64,000 bases of DNA from Dactylosporangium aurantiacum (GTDB lineage Bacteria > Actinomycetota > Actinomycetes > Mycobacteriales > Micromonosporaceae), in assembly GCF_000716715.1 (NCBI RefSeq), contig NZ_JNYJ01000007.1, positions 310,001 through 374,000 of the forward strand, written 5' to 3'. Position numbers and translations under genes: made by a program. Shown piece by piece: positions 26,820 through 35,376 of the stretch (positions are counted from its first letter, which is position 1; each line of letters opens with the position of its first letter). The notes beneath the pieces were generated by a model, which did not search any database, was not told the DNA's origin, and worked only from the letters and a program-made list of their open reading frames with translations.

Positions 26820-28030
26820 CCCGCGCTCCTCGGGTCCAGCAGCAGCACGGCGATGTCGTCGGACAGCGGCCCGCCGTTGTGGCCCTCGGCCTGCGCCGCG
26901 AGCCAGACCGGCAGGTCACGGGGGCGGGCGCGGCCCGGGTCCTTGAGCACCTCGACGATGCCCTCGATGCCGAGCCGCTCGCCGCCGGACGCGTCGGGCG
27001 TGGCGGCTCCCTCGATGAGGCCGTCGGTGTACAGCAGCAGCTGCCAGCCCGGGGCGCCCAGGCGCACCTCGGTGGCCGGGCGCGGCACCCCGGGCATGAC
27101 CCCCAGCACGAGGCCGGGTTGCACGTCGCACGGCTCGACCCGGTCGCCGGCGATGACGATCGGCGGCGGATGGCCGGCGAGCCGGATGCGGGCGGTGCCC
27201 TCGGCCAGGTTCACGGTGGCGACCGCGACGGTGGCGAACAGCTCGTCGGAGCGCCGCTCGCTCACCAGCACCTGCTCCAGGGAGTCCAGGATGTGGTCCT
27301 CGGGCACCCCGGCCAGCACCAGGGCGCGCCAGGCGACCCGCAGCGCCACCCCGAGCGGGGCCTCGTCCACCCCGTGCCCGCACACGTCGCCGATGAGCAG
27401 GTGCAGGTGGGTGCCGTCGGCGCCGATGGCGTCGAAGAAGTCGCCGCCGAGCAGCCCCCGGTCGCGTCCGGGCCGGTAGATGGACCACAGGTCGGCCTCG
27501 ACCCCGGCCATGATCGGCTTGGGCAGCAGGCCCCGCTCGAGCCGGGCCGACTCCGCCTGCCGCAGCTCCGACTCGCGCAGCAGCCTGGCCTGCTCGTCGG
27601 CGCGTTTACGCTCGACGGCGTACCGGACGGCGCGCGACAGCCCCGTACCGTCGACGGCGCCTTTGACCAGGTAGTCCTGGGCGCCCTCGGCGACCGCGGC
27701 GGTGCCGAGGTGCTCGTCCTCCAGGCCGGTGAGCACGCAGACCGCCACCCGGCCGGCCTCCTGCAGCACCTGCCGCAGCCCGTCCAGCCCGCTCGCGTCC
27801 GGCAGGCCCAGGTCGAGCAGGACGCAGTGTGCCTCGCGCAGCAGCGGGCGAGCTTCCCGCATCGTCTGCGCCACCTGCACGTCGAACGGCGCGTCGGCCT
27901 CCGCGAGCAGCTCCTGGACGAGGAACGCGTCCCCCGGATCGTCCTCGATGAGCAGCACCCGGATGCGCTCGCCCATGCGCAGGCCCAGCCGCCGGTTGCG
28001 CAGGTCGATCGTCGTGCCGACGTCGGCCAT
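26816..28030 (-). CDS. receiver-domain PP2C-type (RsbU) phosphatase
   Basis: The 404-aa protein joins an N-terminal receiver domain (LLIEDDPGDAFLV, Asp in VLLDLGLPDASG, Lys in DYLVKG) to a C-terminal SpoIIE/RsbU serine phosphatase domain (GGDFFDAI, LLIGDVCGHG, LLLYTDGLIEG, LSDDIAVLLL). Phosphorylation of the receiver would control dephosphorylation of an anti-anti-sigma factor. The ATG at 28030 is chosen over one at 28075 because AGGGG precedes it. It is the first gene of the three-gene operon with the sensor kinase and single-domain regulator. No anti-sigma or anti-anti-sigma gene is nearby. Confidence 0.92.
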   Translation of the reverse strand: MADVGTTIDLRNRRLGLRMGERIRVLLIEDDPGDAFLVQELLAEADAPFDVQVAQTMREARPLLREAHCVLLDLGLPDASGLDGLRQVLQEAGRVAVCVLTGLEDEHLGTAAVAEGAQDYLVKGAVDGTGLSRAVRYAVERKRADEQARLLRESELRQAESARLERGLLPKPIMAGVEADLWSIYRPGRDRGLLGGDFFDAIGADGTHLHLLIGDVCGHGVDEAPLGVALRVAWRALVLAGVPEDHILDSLEQVLVSERRSDELFATVAVATVNLAEGTARIRLAGHPPPIVIAGDRVEPCDVQPGLVLGVMPGVPRPATEVRLGAPGWQLLLYTDGLIEGAATPDASGGERLGIEGIVEVLKDPGRARPRDLPVWLAAQAEGHNGGPLSDDIAVLLLDPRSAG

Positions 28031-28179
28031 GCTCACACCCCTGCCAAAGGGGCGGTTAGTTGTCGCGCGGCACACATGGGGACGATCCTTCCCTACCTGA
28101 CGGCTCGCTGCACGTGCGGGTGCAGTGTCTCAGGCACCGTGGCCGCCGTCACATACTCCTGCTGCGTCCTACCGGTGGA

Positions 28180-28185
28180 TAGGCT
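28180..28185 (+). promoter_or_regulatory. -10 box of a probable leaderless promoter
   Basis: TAGGCT fits TANNNT and ends 7 nt before the GTG start of the antiporter gene at 28193; no ribosome-binding site is seen. Confidence 0.5.
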
Positions 28186-28192
28186 TTCGCGC

Positions 28193-29761
28193 GTGCACGG
28201 GCTCGAGAACATCGTCGGACTGATCGCGGTCGTCGTCGCCACCTCCGTGGTGGCCCGCCGCATCGGTGTGCTGTCTCCCATCCTGCTGGTCCTCGTCGGC
28301 ATCGCGATCTCCTTCATCCCGGGGGTGCTGGAGGTCGAGCTCGACCCGGAGGTGGTGCTCCTCGGTATTCTCCCGCCCATCCTGTACGTCGCGGCGCTGG
28401 AGACCTCCGTCCCCGCGTTCCGCTTCAACCTCCGGCCGATCCTGCTGCTCGCGGTCGGGCTGGTCCTGTTCACCGCCGTGGCCGTGGGCCTGACCCTGCA
28501 CATGCTCCTGCCGCGGGTGCCGCTCGCCATGTGCTTCGCGCTGGGTGCCGTCGTCGCGCCGCCGGACGCCGTGGCGGCGACCGCGGTCGCCAGGCGCATC
28601 GGCCTGCCCCGGCGGATCGTCACCGTGCTGGAGGGTGAAAGCCTCATCAACGACGCCACCGCGCTGGTGACCCTGCGGGTCGCGGTCGCCGCCGCGATCG
28701 GCGAGGCCGTCGACGCGTGGTCGATCACCCGTACCGCCTCGATCGCGGTCATCGGCGGCGTCGCCATCGGCGTCGCGGGCGGCATCGTCCTGGGATTCCT
28801 GCACAAGCGCGTCGAGAACCCGCTCATCGACAACGCGCTGTCGCTGCTCACCCCGTGGCTGGTGTTCCTGCCGGCGGAGCGCATCCACGCCTCCGGCGTC
28901 GTCGCGGTCGTGGTCTGCGGGCTCGCCCTCGGCCACCGGATGCCGACGCTGATGTCGGCCGCGTCGCGGCTGCAGATGGATGCTTTCTGGCGAATGGTGA
29001 AGTTCCTGCTCGAAGGGGCGGTCTTCCTCCTCGTCGGGCTGCAGCTGCGGGCGCTGATCCAGGAGGTCGAGCGGTCGTTCTGGTTCACCGTCGGCTGCCT
29101 CGCCGCGGTCGTCGGCGTCGTGGTCGTCGCCCGGATCGTGTGGCTGTTCCCGACCGTGTACCTCGCCCGCCTCATCCCACGCGTCCGCCGCCGCGACCCG
29201 GCCCCGGCGATGGCCGCCCCGGCCGTCATATCCTGGGCCGGCATGCGGGGCGCGGTCACCCTCGCCGCCGCGCTGTCGCTGCCCGCGCCCGCCGCGGCCG
29301 GGCACTATCCGCGAGGACTCTTCGTGATCCTCGCCTTCGGTGTGATCGTCGCGACGTTGGTACTGCAGGGAGCGACACTGCCGACGGTGGCCCGGTGGCT
29401 GAACGTGCCCGGCGACGACGAGAAGGAGGACGCGCTCGCGGAGGCGTCGGTGCAGCACGAGGCGAGCCGCGCCGGCAAGGCCCGGCTGGAGGAGGTGGCC
29501 GAGGACGCCCCCGAAGGAGTGGTCGAGCGGCTGCGGCAGGTCGCGCTCAGCCGGTCCAACCTCGCCTGGGAGCGCCTCGGCCGGTCCGATCGGGAAACGC
29601 CGTCGGCCGCGTACGCCCGCCTGCGCCGCGAGATGCTGAACGCCGAACGGGAGGTCTTCCGGCAGGCCCGCGACACCGGCAAGATTCCCGAGGAGACGCT
29701 GCGCCAGGCGCAGCGCGACATGGACCTGGAAGAGTCACTGCTGGAGCGAGGAGATCTGTGA
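28193..29761 (+). CDS. Na+/H+ antiporter, CPA1/NhaP family
   Basis: The 522-aa protein has about 12 membrane helices and CPA1 motifs: ILPPILYVAALETS, the ion-site region GAVVAPPDAVAATAVA, LEGESLINDATALV, and the late ISWAGMRGAVTLAAALSLP. It exchanges cytoplasmic Na+ (or K+) for protons and helps pH homeostasis. The last ~110 residues are a hydrophilic helical, charged tail (ERLGRSDRETPSAAYARLRREM) as in other actinobacterial members. The GTG at 28193 is chosen because the first helix starts right after it and a -10 box lies 7 nt upstream. Its stop overlaps the GTG of the UBP zinc finger gene. Confidence 0.93.
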   Translation: MHGLENIVGLIAVVVATSVVARRIGVLSPILLVLVGIAISFIPGVLEVELDPEVVLLGILPPILYVAALETSVPAFRFNLRPILLLAVGLVLFTAVAVGLTLHMLLPRVPLAMCFALGAVVAPPDAVAATAVARRIGLPRRIVTVLEGESLINDATALVTLRVAVAAAIGEAVDAWSITRTASIAVIGGVAIGVAGGIVLGFLHKRVENPLIDNALSLLTPWLVFLPAERIHASGVVAVVVCGLALGHRMPTLMSAASRLQMDAFWRMVKFLLEGAVFLLVGLQLRALIQEVERSFWFTVGCLAAVVGVVVVARIVWLFPTVYLARLIPRVRRRDPAPAMAAPAVISWAGMRGAVTLAAALSLPAPAAAGHYPRGLFVILAFGVIVATLVLQGATLPTVARWLNVPGDDEKEDALAEASVQHEASRAGKARLEEVAEDAPEGVVERLRQVALSRSNLAWERLGRSDRETPSAAYARLRREMLNAEREVFRQARDTGKIPEETLRQAQRDMDLEESLLERGDL

Positions 29762-30015
29762 CCTGCGCGCACATCGAAGCGGCGGAGAAGGTGGACGCCC
29801 CGGAGGTCGACGGCTGCCCGGAATGCGTGGCCATGGGCTTCTCCGACTGGGTCCACCTGCGACAGTGCCTCACCTGCGGACACGTCGCCTGCTGCGACTC
29901 CTCCCCGCGGCGGCACGCGACCCAGCACTTCCTCACCACCCACCACCCGGTCATGCAGTCGATCGAGCCCGGCGAGTTCTGGCGCTGGTGTTACCTGGAC
30001 GAGACCATCGGTTGA
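29758..30015 (+). CDS. UBP-type zinc finger protein
   Basis: The 85-aa protein is a stand-alone ZnF_UBP domain. Cys and His ligands are visible in TCAHIE, DGCPECVAMG, LRQCLTCGHVACCDSS and HATQHFLTTHHPVM. In eukaryotes this fold binds ubiquitin C-termini; bacterial versions are common in actinobacteria and their role is unknown. It starts with GTG overlapping the antiporter stop by four bases and has GAGGAG upstream, so the two are made together. A regulatory or assembly role for the antiporter tail is inference. Confidence 0.9.
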   Translation: MTCAHIEAAEKVDAPEVDGCPECVAMGFSDWVHLRQCLTCGHVACCDSSPRRHATQHFLTTHHPVMQSIEPGEFWRWCYLDETIG

Positions 30016-30186
30016 CCCTGTCGTGACGTCCTACCTGCGGGTATGCGTGTTCTCAGCCCTTTCTAAGGAGACGCCGGACACAATCATCTCCAGTTGGGCA
30101 TGGAGTCGGGTGCATTCGTGTTGCCATGGTCAACGGGGAATGGCCGACTGACAACGGGGTAGGGGGCGGACCATGGTGAGCGGGAC

Positions 30187-31386
30187 ATGGTAGACGCGAT
30201 CATGGATCTGGTGGCTGCTCCCACCGTTCTCTACGCCACCATTCTGGTTCTGCTCACCGTCGACGCGTTCATCCCGGTCGTCCCGGCCCAGGCCCTGATG
30301 ATCGGCGGCGGCATCCTCTCCACCACGGGCCACGTCCAGCTGCTGCTGCTCGTCGCCGCCGGTGCGCTCGGCGCCGTCTCCGGTGACCTCCTGGCGTTCC
30401 TGGTCGGCCGCCGGCTGGCCCGCCGCGACGCCGACGCGCCGCAGCGCCTGACCCGCCGCAAGCCCAGGGCGATCACCCTGCGCCTCAACGAGGCCATGCG
30501 CAAGCACATCTTCCTGGCCGTGCTGCTGTGCCGCTTCGTCCCCGCCGGTCGCATGATCACCGCGATCTACGCCGGCCGCAACGGCGTGTCGACCAGCCGT
30601 TTCGCCACGTACGACGTGGTCGCCGCCACCCTGTGGGCCTCCTACGGCGCCCTGCTCGGCCACTTCGGCGGCGAGGCGATCGCCGACTCGTCGTGGCTGC
30701 CGCTGACCCTGGTCGCCGCCGCCGCGCTGCTCTTCCTCGCCGGTGCCCCGCTGCTGGGCCTCGCCGGCCGCCTGCGCAAGCGCGCGACGGCCACGGCTGC
30801 CGCCGCCGGTCCGGCCGGCGTGGCGGTCGTCGCCGCCTTCGCCACCGAGCCCCCGGCCGCGGCGCCGACGGCGGCTGCCGCGCGGGACGCCTTCCTGGCC
30901 GCGCCGACGGACATGCTTGCCGTGCCGACGGACATGCTGGCGGCGCCGACGGACGCGGCAGCTTCCCGCGCCGGTGACATTCCGGCGCCGCGGGACGCCG
31001 CTGTTGCCGCCGGTTCGGCGGCCACTGGTGCGGCGGCCGCTTCGACTGGTTTGGCTTTGGTCGTTGGGGGTCCGGCCGGCGGTGGGAAGGACGGGCGGGC
31101 GGCGTCGGCCGCCGGCGCCGGTCGCCGCTCTCGCGGGCGGTCCGTCGTCGGCGCGTGCCTGGCCGCGACGCTGGCCGGCATCGGCCGGGCGATGCGCGGG
31201 GCACCGGGCATGCCGGTCGTGGCCGCCGCGCCGCAGCCGGTGCGCCGCCGCTGCCGCCGCACGGCGATGGAGACCCTCGCGGCCGCCGAGCCGATGGCCG
31301 CGATCGAGGTGCTCGTCGCCGCTGAGGCCGTGGCTGCCGCCGAGTCGGTTGTCGTGCAGGTCAACGGTCTGCAGAACGCCAGCTGA
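30187..31386 (+). CDS. DedA family membrane protein with Ala-rich C-terminal extension
   Basis: The first ~200 of 399 residues form a DedA/SNARE-associated membrane protein: helices around VLYATILVLLTVDAFIPVVP, a GALGAVSGDLLAFLVGRRLARR segment, and the conserved motif VLLCRFVPAGRMITAIYAGRNG. DedA proteins act in membrane lipid recycling and proton-motive-force homeostasis. The last ~200 residues are an unusual Ala/Thr/Arg-rich, low-complexity extension (for example APTDMLAVPTDMLAAPTD) unlike other DedA proteins. The final ~100 bp of the gene, with the stop codon, is copied twice more downstream. GTGAGCGGGAC precedes the ATG. Confidence 0.85.
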   Translation: MVDAIMDLVAAPTVLYATILVLLTVDAFIPVVPAQALMIGGGILSTTGHVQLLLLVAAGALGAVSGDLLAFLVGRRLARRDADAPQRLTRRKPRAITLRLNEAMRKHIFLAVLLCRFVPAGRMITAIYAGRNGVSTSRFATYDVVAATLWASYGALLGHFGGEAIADSSWLPLTLVAAAALLFLAGAPLLGLAGRLRKRATATAAAAGPAGVAVVAAFATEPPAAAPTAAAARDAFLAAPTDMLAVPTDMLAAPTDAAASRAGDIPAPRDAAVAAGSAATGAAAASTGLALVVGGPAGGGKDGRAASAAGAGRRSRGRSVVGACLAATLAGIGRAMRGAPGMPVVAAAPQPVRRRCRRTAMETLAAAEPMAAIEVLVAAEAVAAAESVVVQVNGLQNAS

Positions 31387-31840
31387 GCCGACTGGCCCGG
31401 AGCCGGGTCAGGGGTGCTGCGGGGTTTGTCGTGGCCTGTCTTGGCTCGGGTGGTCGGGTGGTGGTGCGGGTGTCGAGCCGATGGCCGCGGTCGAGGTGCT
31501 CGTCGCCGCTGCGGCCGTGGCTGCCGCCGAGAGCCGGTTGTCGTGCGGGTCAACGGTCTGCAGAACGCCAGCTGAGCCGACTGGCCCGGAGCCGGGTCAG
31601 GGGTGCCGCGGGGTTTGTCGTGGCCTGTCTTGGCTCGGGTGGTCGGGTCGTGGTACGGGTGTCGAGCCGATGGCCGCGGTCGAGGTGCTCGTCGCCGCTG
31701 CGGCCGTGGCTGCCGCCGAGTCGGTTGTCGTGCAGGTCAACGGTCTGCAGAACGCCGGCTGAGCCGACCGGGCCCGGACCCGGGTCAGGGGTGCGCGGGG
31801 TTTGTCGTGACCCATCCTGGCTCGGGGTGGCCGGGCCGGG
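31288..31840 (+). repeat. about 188-bp tandem triplication of the dedA 3' end
   Basis: Units start at 31288, 31475 and 31664 with GAGCCGATGGCCGC. The first unit contains the last ~33 codons and stop of the DedA gene plus ~90 bp of downstream sequence; the second and third are near-identical copies. Each copy carries its own in-register stop codon. Differences are few (for example a short AG insertion in copy two), so the amplification looks recent. Confidence 0.93.
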
Positions 31841-32211
31841 AACTCCTTGCCGCCCCGTTGCCGGTCAGCGCGCACGGCAACCGATATTTCGGATTCGCCC
31901 CGGAGAATGGCAGAGAGAGCGGACCTCAGACGCACCGAACGGCGTGGCGCGCCGCCGCGGCCGTCCGGTGGGCGCGACGGGGTGGAGCGAACACGCTGCC
32001 GCCGGGATCGGGCCGGCAACACGGCAGTTGAGCGGCGCGGCGGATGCGTCGGGTGGAAACCTCGAAAGCGCGGGGAAGCGCGGAGGTGAATGGCCGCGCC
32101 CCGATCACCCGTCAGTGCGACGACCCGCCAAAGGGCACGACCGGCAGACACGCAAAGGGCCGCGCCGAGACGGCGGTGGCCCCGGTAAACCCGCAAGAAA
32201 GCAGCGGAAAA
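31841..32211. other. gene-free spacer
   Basis: About 370 bp between the 188-bp repeats and the terminator of the minus-strand lipoprotein gene. No gene, repeat or RNA was recognised; the DNA is slightly less GC-rich than its flanks. Confidence 0.5.
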
Positions 32212-32253
32212 GGCAGGGGCGCGGTGCCGGAGAACCGGTGCCGCGCCCCTGCC
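32212..32253 (-). terminator. strong terminator hairpin
   Basis: GGCAGGGGCGCGG (32212-32224) pairs perfectly with CCGCGCCCCTGCC (32241-32253), with a further inner pairing near the loop. It starts 16 bp beyond the stop of the lipoprotein gene. Confidence 0.8.
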
Positions 32254-32269
32254 TGATGGTCCCGTTACG

Positions 32270-33376
32270 TCACATCTTGATCTGCTGGCCGTTGTCGTTC
32301 CAGGTGTTGTTGCTCCACGTGGGAAGCTGCGACGCCTGGAATGCCTGGGTGCCGTAGTAGCCGCCCTTGGGCCAGAAACCGCCGCCGGACTGGCGCATGA
32401 ACCTGTTGTTCGTGACCTTGCCGTTGGTGATCTTGTAGTTGGCGTCGTACCAGTAGAACGAGTAGCCGCCACCGTTCATGAGGTTGCTGTCGACCACGAC
32501 GTCGCTGATCGAGCCGATGTCGGCCTTGAGCAGGATGCACGACGTCTGGGTGTGCTGGTTCTCCAGGCGGTTGTGCAGGATCCGGATGTAGGACGCGTTC
32601 GTCGACTGGATGACGTCGTTGTGCTGCGCGGAGCCGGTGCCGCCCGGGTCGTGCAGCCAGGAGTCCTGGACCGTGCCGCGGCCGTCGATGCGCAGGATGT
32701 CGCCGGAGCCGTGGGCGTTGACCCGCAGGAGGGTGAAGCCGGTGCGGCCGATGAGGGCGATGCCACCGGTCGAGGCGTCCTTGAGCTGGCCGTCGATCTC
32801 GGTGTCCTCGATGCGCAGGTTCGCGTTGTCGTCGGTGGACGTGACGGCCTGGACGTTGGCGACGCGGATCCGGCTGTTGCGGATCGTCACGTTCTTGGCC
32901 TTGATCTCGAGGTGGCCGTTGATGTCCTTGCCGTCGATGACCGTGCCGGCGACCGTGATGGTCATGGGGCCGGTGTACGGCGTCAGCGTCACCTTCTTGC
33001 GGGTGTCACCGGGCAGGCCCTGCGGGTAGCCGGTGTTGTTCGCGGCCGGGAAGCCGGCGACCGTGTAGGTCGGCGGCACCCCTCCGCCACCGCCACCGCC
33101 GGGCGCCGGCGGCTTCGGGCTCGTCGAGGCGCTCTTGGAGGGCGACGGCGACGCCGCCGAGGGCGACGTGGACGAGACCGGCGCGACGCTGGTCGAGGTG
33201 GACGGCGTGCCGGCGACGGGGCTGGTCGTCGGGCGGCCGGCCGAACCGGTCGCCGGCAGGTCCTTGCAGGCGCTCAGGGCGCCGCCGGCGAACAGCGCCG
33301 CGGCGACGATGCCGACGCTGGTGCGGCGTAACGCGCTGCGGGTCACGGTGGTCGGAGAGTTGTGGTGCGTGTTCAT
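32270..33376 (-). CDS. lipoprotein with right-handed beta-helix domain
   Basis: The 368-aa protein has a lipoprotein signal peptide ending in the lipobox LSAC (about residues 34-37), a Ser/Thr/Pro-rich linker of about 60 residues with a poly-Gly run, and a C-terminal parallel beta-helix. The helix repeats have the pattern KNVTIRNSRIRVANVQAV, NLRIEDTEIDG and SYIRILHNRLENQ. Beta-helix proteins often bind or cleave polysaccharides, but no catalytic set is evident here. The ATG at 33376 follows GGGAGGA. The gene has a long upstream region and its own terminator, so it is probably monocistronic and exported to the outer face of the membrane. Confidence 0.85.
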   Translation of the reverse strand: MNTHHNSPTTVTRSALRRTSVGIVAAALFAGGALSACKDLPATGSAGRPTTSPVAGTPSTSTSVAPVSSTSPSAASPSPSKSASTSPKPPAPGGGGGGGVPPTYTVAGFPAANNTGYPQGLPGDTRKKVTLTPYTGPMTITVAGTVIDGKDINGHLEIKAKNVTIRNSRIRVANVQAVTSTDDNANLRIEDTEIDGQLKDASTGGIALIGRTGFTLLRVNAHGSGDILRIDGRGTVQDSWLHDPGGTGSAQHNDVIQSTNASYIRILHNRLENQHTQTSCILLKADIGSISDVVVDSNLMNGGGYSFYWYDANYKITNGKVTNNRFMRQSGGGFWPKGGYYGTQAFQASQLPTWSNNTWNDNGQQIKM

Positions 33377-33875
33377 GTGCGGGGAATCCTCCCGGATCAG
33401 TCGACATCCGTCAGTCGACGCGGCCTCAGGCCTGTCGTAGCTTTTCGGCGTGAATGCTCGGTTGGTGATTCCGCTCCTTACTTTCGACTGCATATGTCCT
33501 GCGAGAAACCGGGTGCGATTCATTTTCGGCAATGCCGTCAAGATCGGCGTTCGGTACGTCGCTCACAACCTTGCGTAACGTTTTCCGGGTCGAAGCATGC
33601 CACGGTTCGCCGGGGGAGTGAAACCCTCGGGCGTGCCGTCGTCGGCACCTTTAGCTTTCTTAAGTCGGGCCTAAGAAATAGCACGACTGGAAAACGCCAC
33701 GATCGCCCCGGATCGGGCATATCGGCGCGCGCCGAGAGTGGCCTAGATCACTCGATCGTGCGCACGTGACACAGCGCGGTCCTCAAGGTCCTCACGCTGC
33801 GCTGAACCATACAGCCAGATAGCCGTCCGGCCTAGTCATTGCGGGTGTGACGTAGCCGATCACCCATGCGACGGC
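33377..33875. other. long gene-free, lower-GC upstream region
   Basis: About 500 bp upstream of the lipoprotein gene have visibly more A and T than the surroundings (for example the stretch around 33650-33700). No gene or known riboswitch was recognised; ydaO-type and GEMM-type motifs were looked for and not found. It should contain the lipoprotein promoter and possibly a long 5' leader. Confidence 0.4.
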
Positions 33876-33897
33876 GCCCGGGGCGATGGCCCCGGGC
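33876..33897 (-). terminator. terminator hairpin
   Basis: GCCCGGGGC and GCCCCGGGC form a perfect 9-bp stem with a GATG tetraloop, 36 bp beyond the stop of the YiaA/B-like gene. Confidence 0.75.
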
Positions 33898-33933
33898 GTC
33901 AGAAATACGGTCGAAGCGGGATGAAGCGGCAGG

Positions 33934-34215
33934 TCACGCGCGGAACGGGTCGTGGTCGGTGAGCAGCTTGTCCAGGCGGGCCTGGTCGACGCGCTGCACG
34001 ACCGCCGTGGACTCCTGGTGGTCCCGGACGCACTTGGCGAGGGTGAAGGCCGAGGTGACGGTGTAGAGCAGGCCGATGGCGAGAAACGCCCGCATCCACG
34101 TGTTGACCGGCAGATAGGCGATGCCGACGCCGAGGCCGACCACCGCGACCCCGAACGAGACCGCGGACTGCAGGAAGAACGCCGTGGTGGTCTTCGTGGG
34201 CACTGGTGTTGTCAT
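33934..34215 (-). CDS. YiaA/YiaB-like inner membrane protein
   Basis: The 93-aa protein has two hydrophobic helices (FFLQSAVSFGVAVVGLGVGIAYL and WMRAFLAIGLLYTVTSAFTLA) joined by PVNTW, then a short charged cytoplasmic end (KCVRDHQESTAVVQRV). This is the YiaA/YiaB domain pattern; the molecular role of the family is unknown. It follows the nucleotide kinase-ParB gene by 47 bp on the same strand, so co-transcription is possible, and a hairpin terminator lies after it. Confidence 0.8.
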   Translation of the reverse strand: MTTPVPTKTTTAFFLQSAVSFGVAVVGLGVGIAYLPVNTWMRAFLAIGLLYTVTSAFTLAKCVRDHQESTAVVQRVDQARLDKLLTDHDPFRA

Positions 34216-34262
34216 GCCACGAGTCTCGGCGGCGCCGAAGGAAAGGGCCTGAGTAGGCCTAC

Positions 34263-35186
34263 TCAACTCAGGGCGGGTACCGGCAGCTCGATCTTGTGGG
34301 CCCGCTGCCAGGCCTCGACCACCTCGTCGGTGACGTGGACGCGGAAGTAGTCGTTGGCGCTCAGCCGCCCGGTCACCGGCTCCTCGCCCTCGGCCAGCAG
34401 GCTCGCCGGGACGAGGCGGAACTCGTTCTGCACGGCGGCGCTGAGCCGGCGGTGGCCGTCGATGACGTAGTAGTCGGGGCCGCAGTGGCCGATCGTGAGC
34501 GGCTCCAGGGACCGCGCCCCGGCGTCGCCGATCTCCTCGACGAAGGCGCGGTCGGCCGGGTCGACGGGGCGGGTCGGGTACACCCGCATCGGGTCGAGCA
34601 GCAGCAGCGGCGGGCGCTCGCGCAGGATGTCCCCGCCGAGGCGGCCCTCGAACGCGTCCACGATCATCCCGACGATCTCGTCGGGGCGGGCGCGGGTGCT
34701 GTCGCAGACCAGGTCGTAGTTGCGCAGGCGGAGCTTGTCGGCGCCATACCGGGTGAGGAACCGCACCCGCTCGCTCTCGCTGCGGCCGTGCAGCCGCTCC
34801 TTGGCCTCCTCGAGCGTCGCGTAGCGCTCGACCTCGCTGTGCGGGCGGGCGAGCACCCGGCGGGCGGCCTCGTTGGGCTCGGTGATGAGGTGGACCTTGA
34901 ACGCGTCGTGGAAGAAGAACCAGGCCAGTCGGCTGTCCACGATGAGCTGCTCACCGGACTTGGCGATGTTGCTCTGCAGCTCGTCGACCGCGCTGTCGAT
35001 CGCGTCGTCGAGCTCCGCGTGGAGGTTGAGCTGCAGCGCGGTCATGCCGCGCTCCTCGGCCATCTGCCGGTACATGTCGCCGACGCTGATGCGACGCAGT
35101 GCGAGCCGGCCGGCGAGCTCCACGGAAACGGTGCTCTTGCCACTGCCGAGGTCGCCGTTGATGACGACGGACCGGTGATTGCTCAT
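34263..35186 (-). CDS. cytidylate-kinase-like domain fused to ParB-like domain
   Basis: The 307-aa protein has two parts. Residues 1-190 are a P-loop kinase of the cytidylate kinase-like type ([41 protein letters not shown], with VDSRLAWFF and an Arg-rich lid [14 protein letters not shown]). Residues 195-307 resemble a ParB/sulfiredoxin-like domain, with [12 protein letters not shown] at the start and the signature [18 protein letters not shown]. ParB-like folds bind CTP or ATP, so one protein may make and sense a nucleotide. AGAGAG precedes the ATG. It is divergent from the urease operon, sharing 190 bp. The function is not known. Confidence 0.8.
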   Translation of the reverse strand: MSNHRSVVINGDLGSGKSTVSVELAGRLALRRISVGDMYRQMAEERGMTALQLNLHAELDDAIDSAVDELQSNIAKSGEQLIVDSRLAWFFFHDAFKVHLITEPNEAARRVLARPHSEVERYATLEEAKERLHGRSESERVRFLTRYGADKLRLRNYDLVCDSTRARPDEIVGMIVDAFEGRLGGDILRERPPLLLLDPMRVYPTRPVDPADRAFVEEIGDAGARSLEPLTIGHCGPDYYVIDGHRRLSAAVQNEFRLVPASLLAEGEEPVTGRLSANDYFRVHVTDEVVEAWQRAHKIELPVPALS

Positions 35187-35313
35187 GCGCAACTCTCTAG
35201 GTAGTCCCCATGGGGCAGTCCAGGTCAGGAGCCTAACACGCCCGGGTTGCACCCTTTGCAGGGTGCCGGAATCGGCATTCCCGTGCAATTTTCGAAAGCG
35301 AATGGAATTCCGC

Positions 35314-35329
35314 GTAATGCTGAGGAAAC
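35314..35329 (+). promoter_or_regulatory. candidate GlnR box upstream of ureA
   Basis: GTAAT-n6-GAAAC fits the actinobacterial GlnR half-site pair (GTNAC-n6-GNAAC) with one mismatch, 48 bp before ureA. In streptomycetes GlnR controls urease genes, so nitrogen-responsive regulation is plausible. Confidence 0.45.
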
Positions 35330-35376
35330 ATCGGTCTGGCAGCATCTCGCCACCACCGAAGCCCGGGAGGCCGTCG

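Noticed and set aside
33377..33875. ydaO (c-di-AMP) or GEMM (c-di-GMP) riboswitch before the beta-helix lipoprotein
   Set aside because: The conserved blocks of either class are not present on the minus strand.
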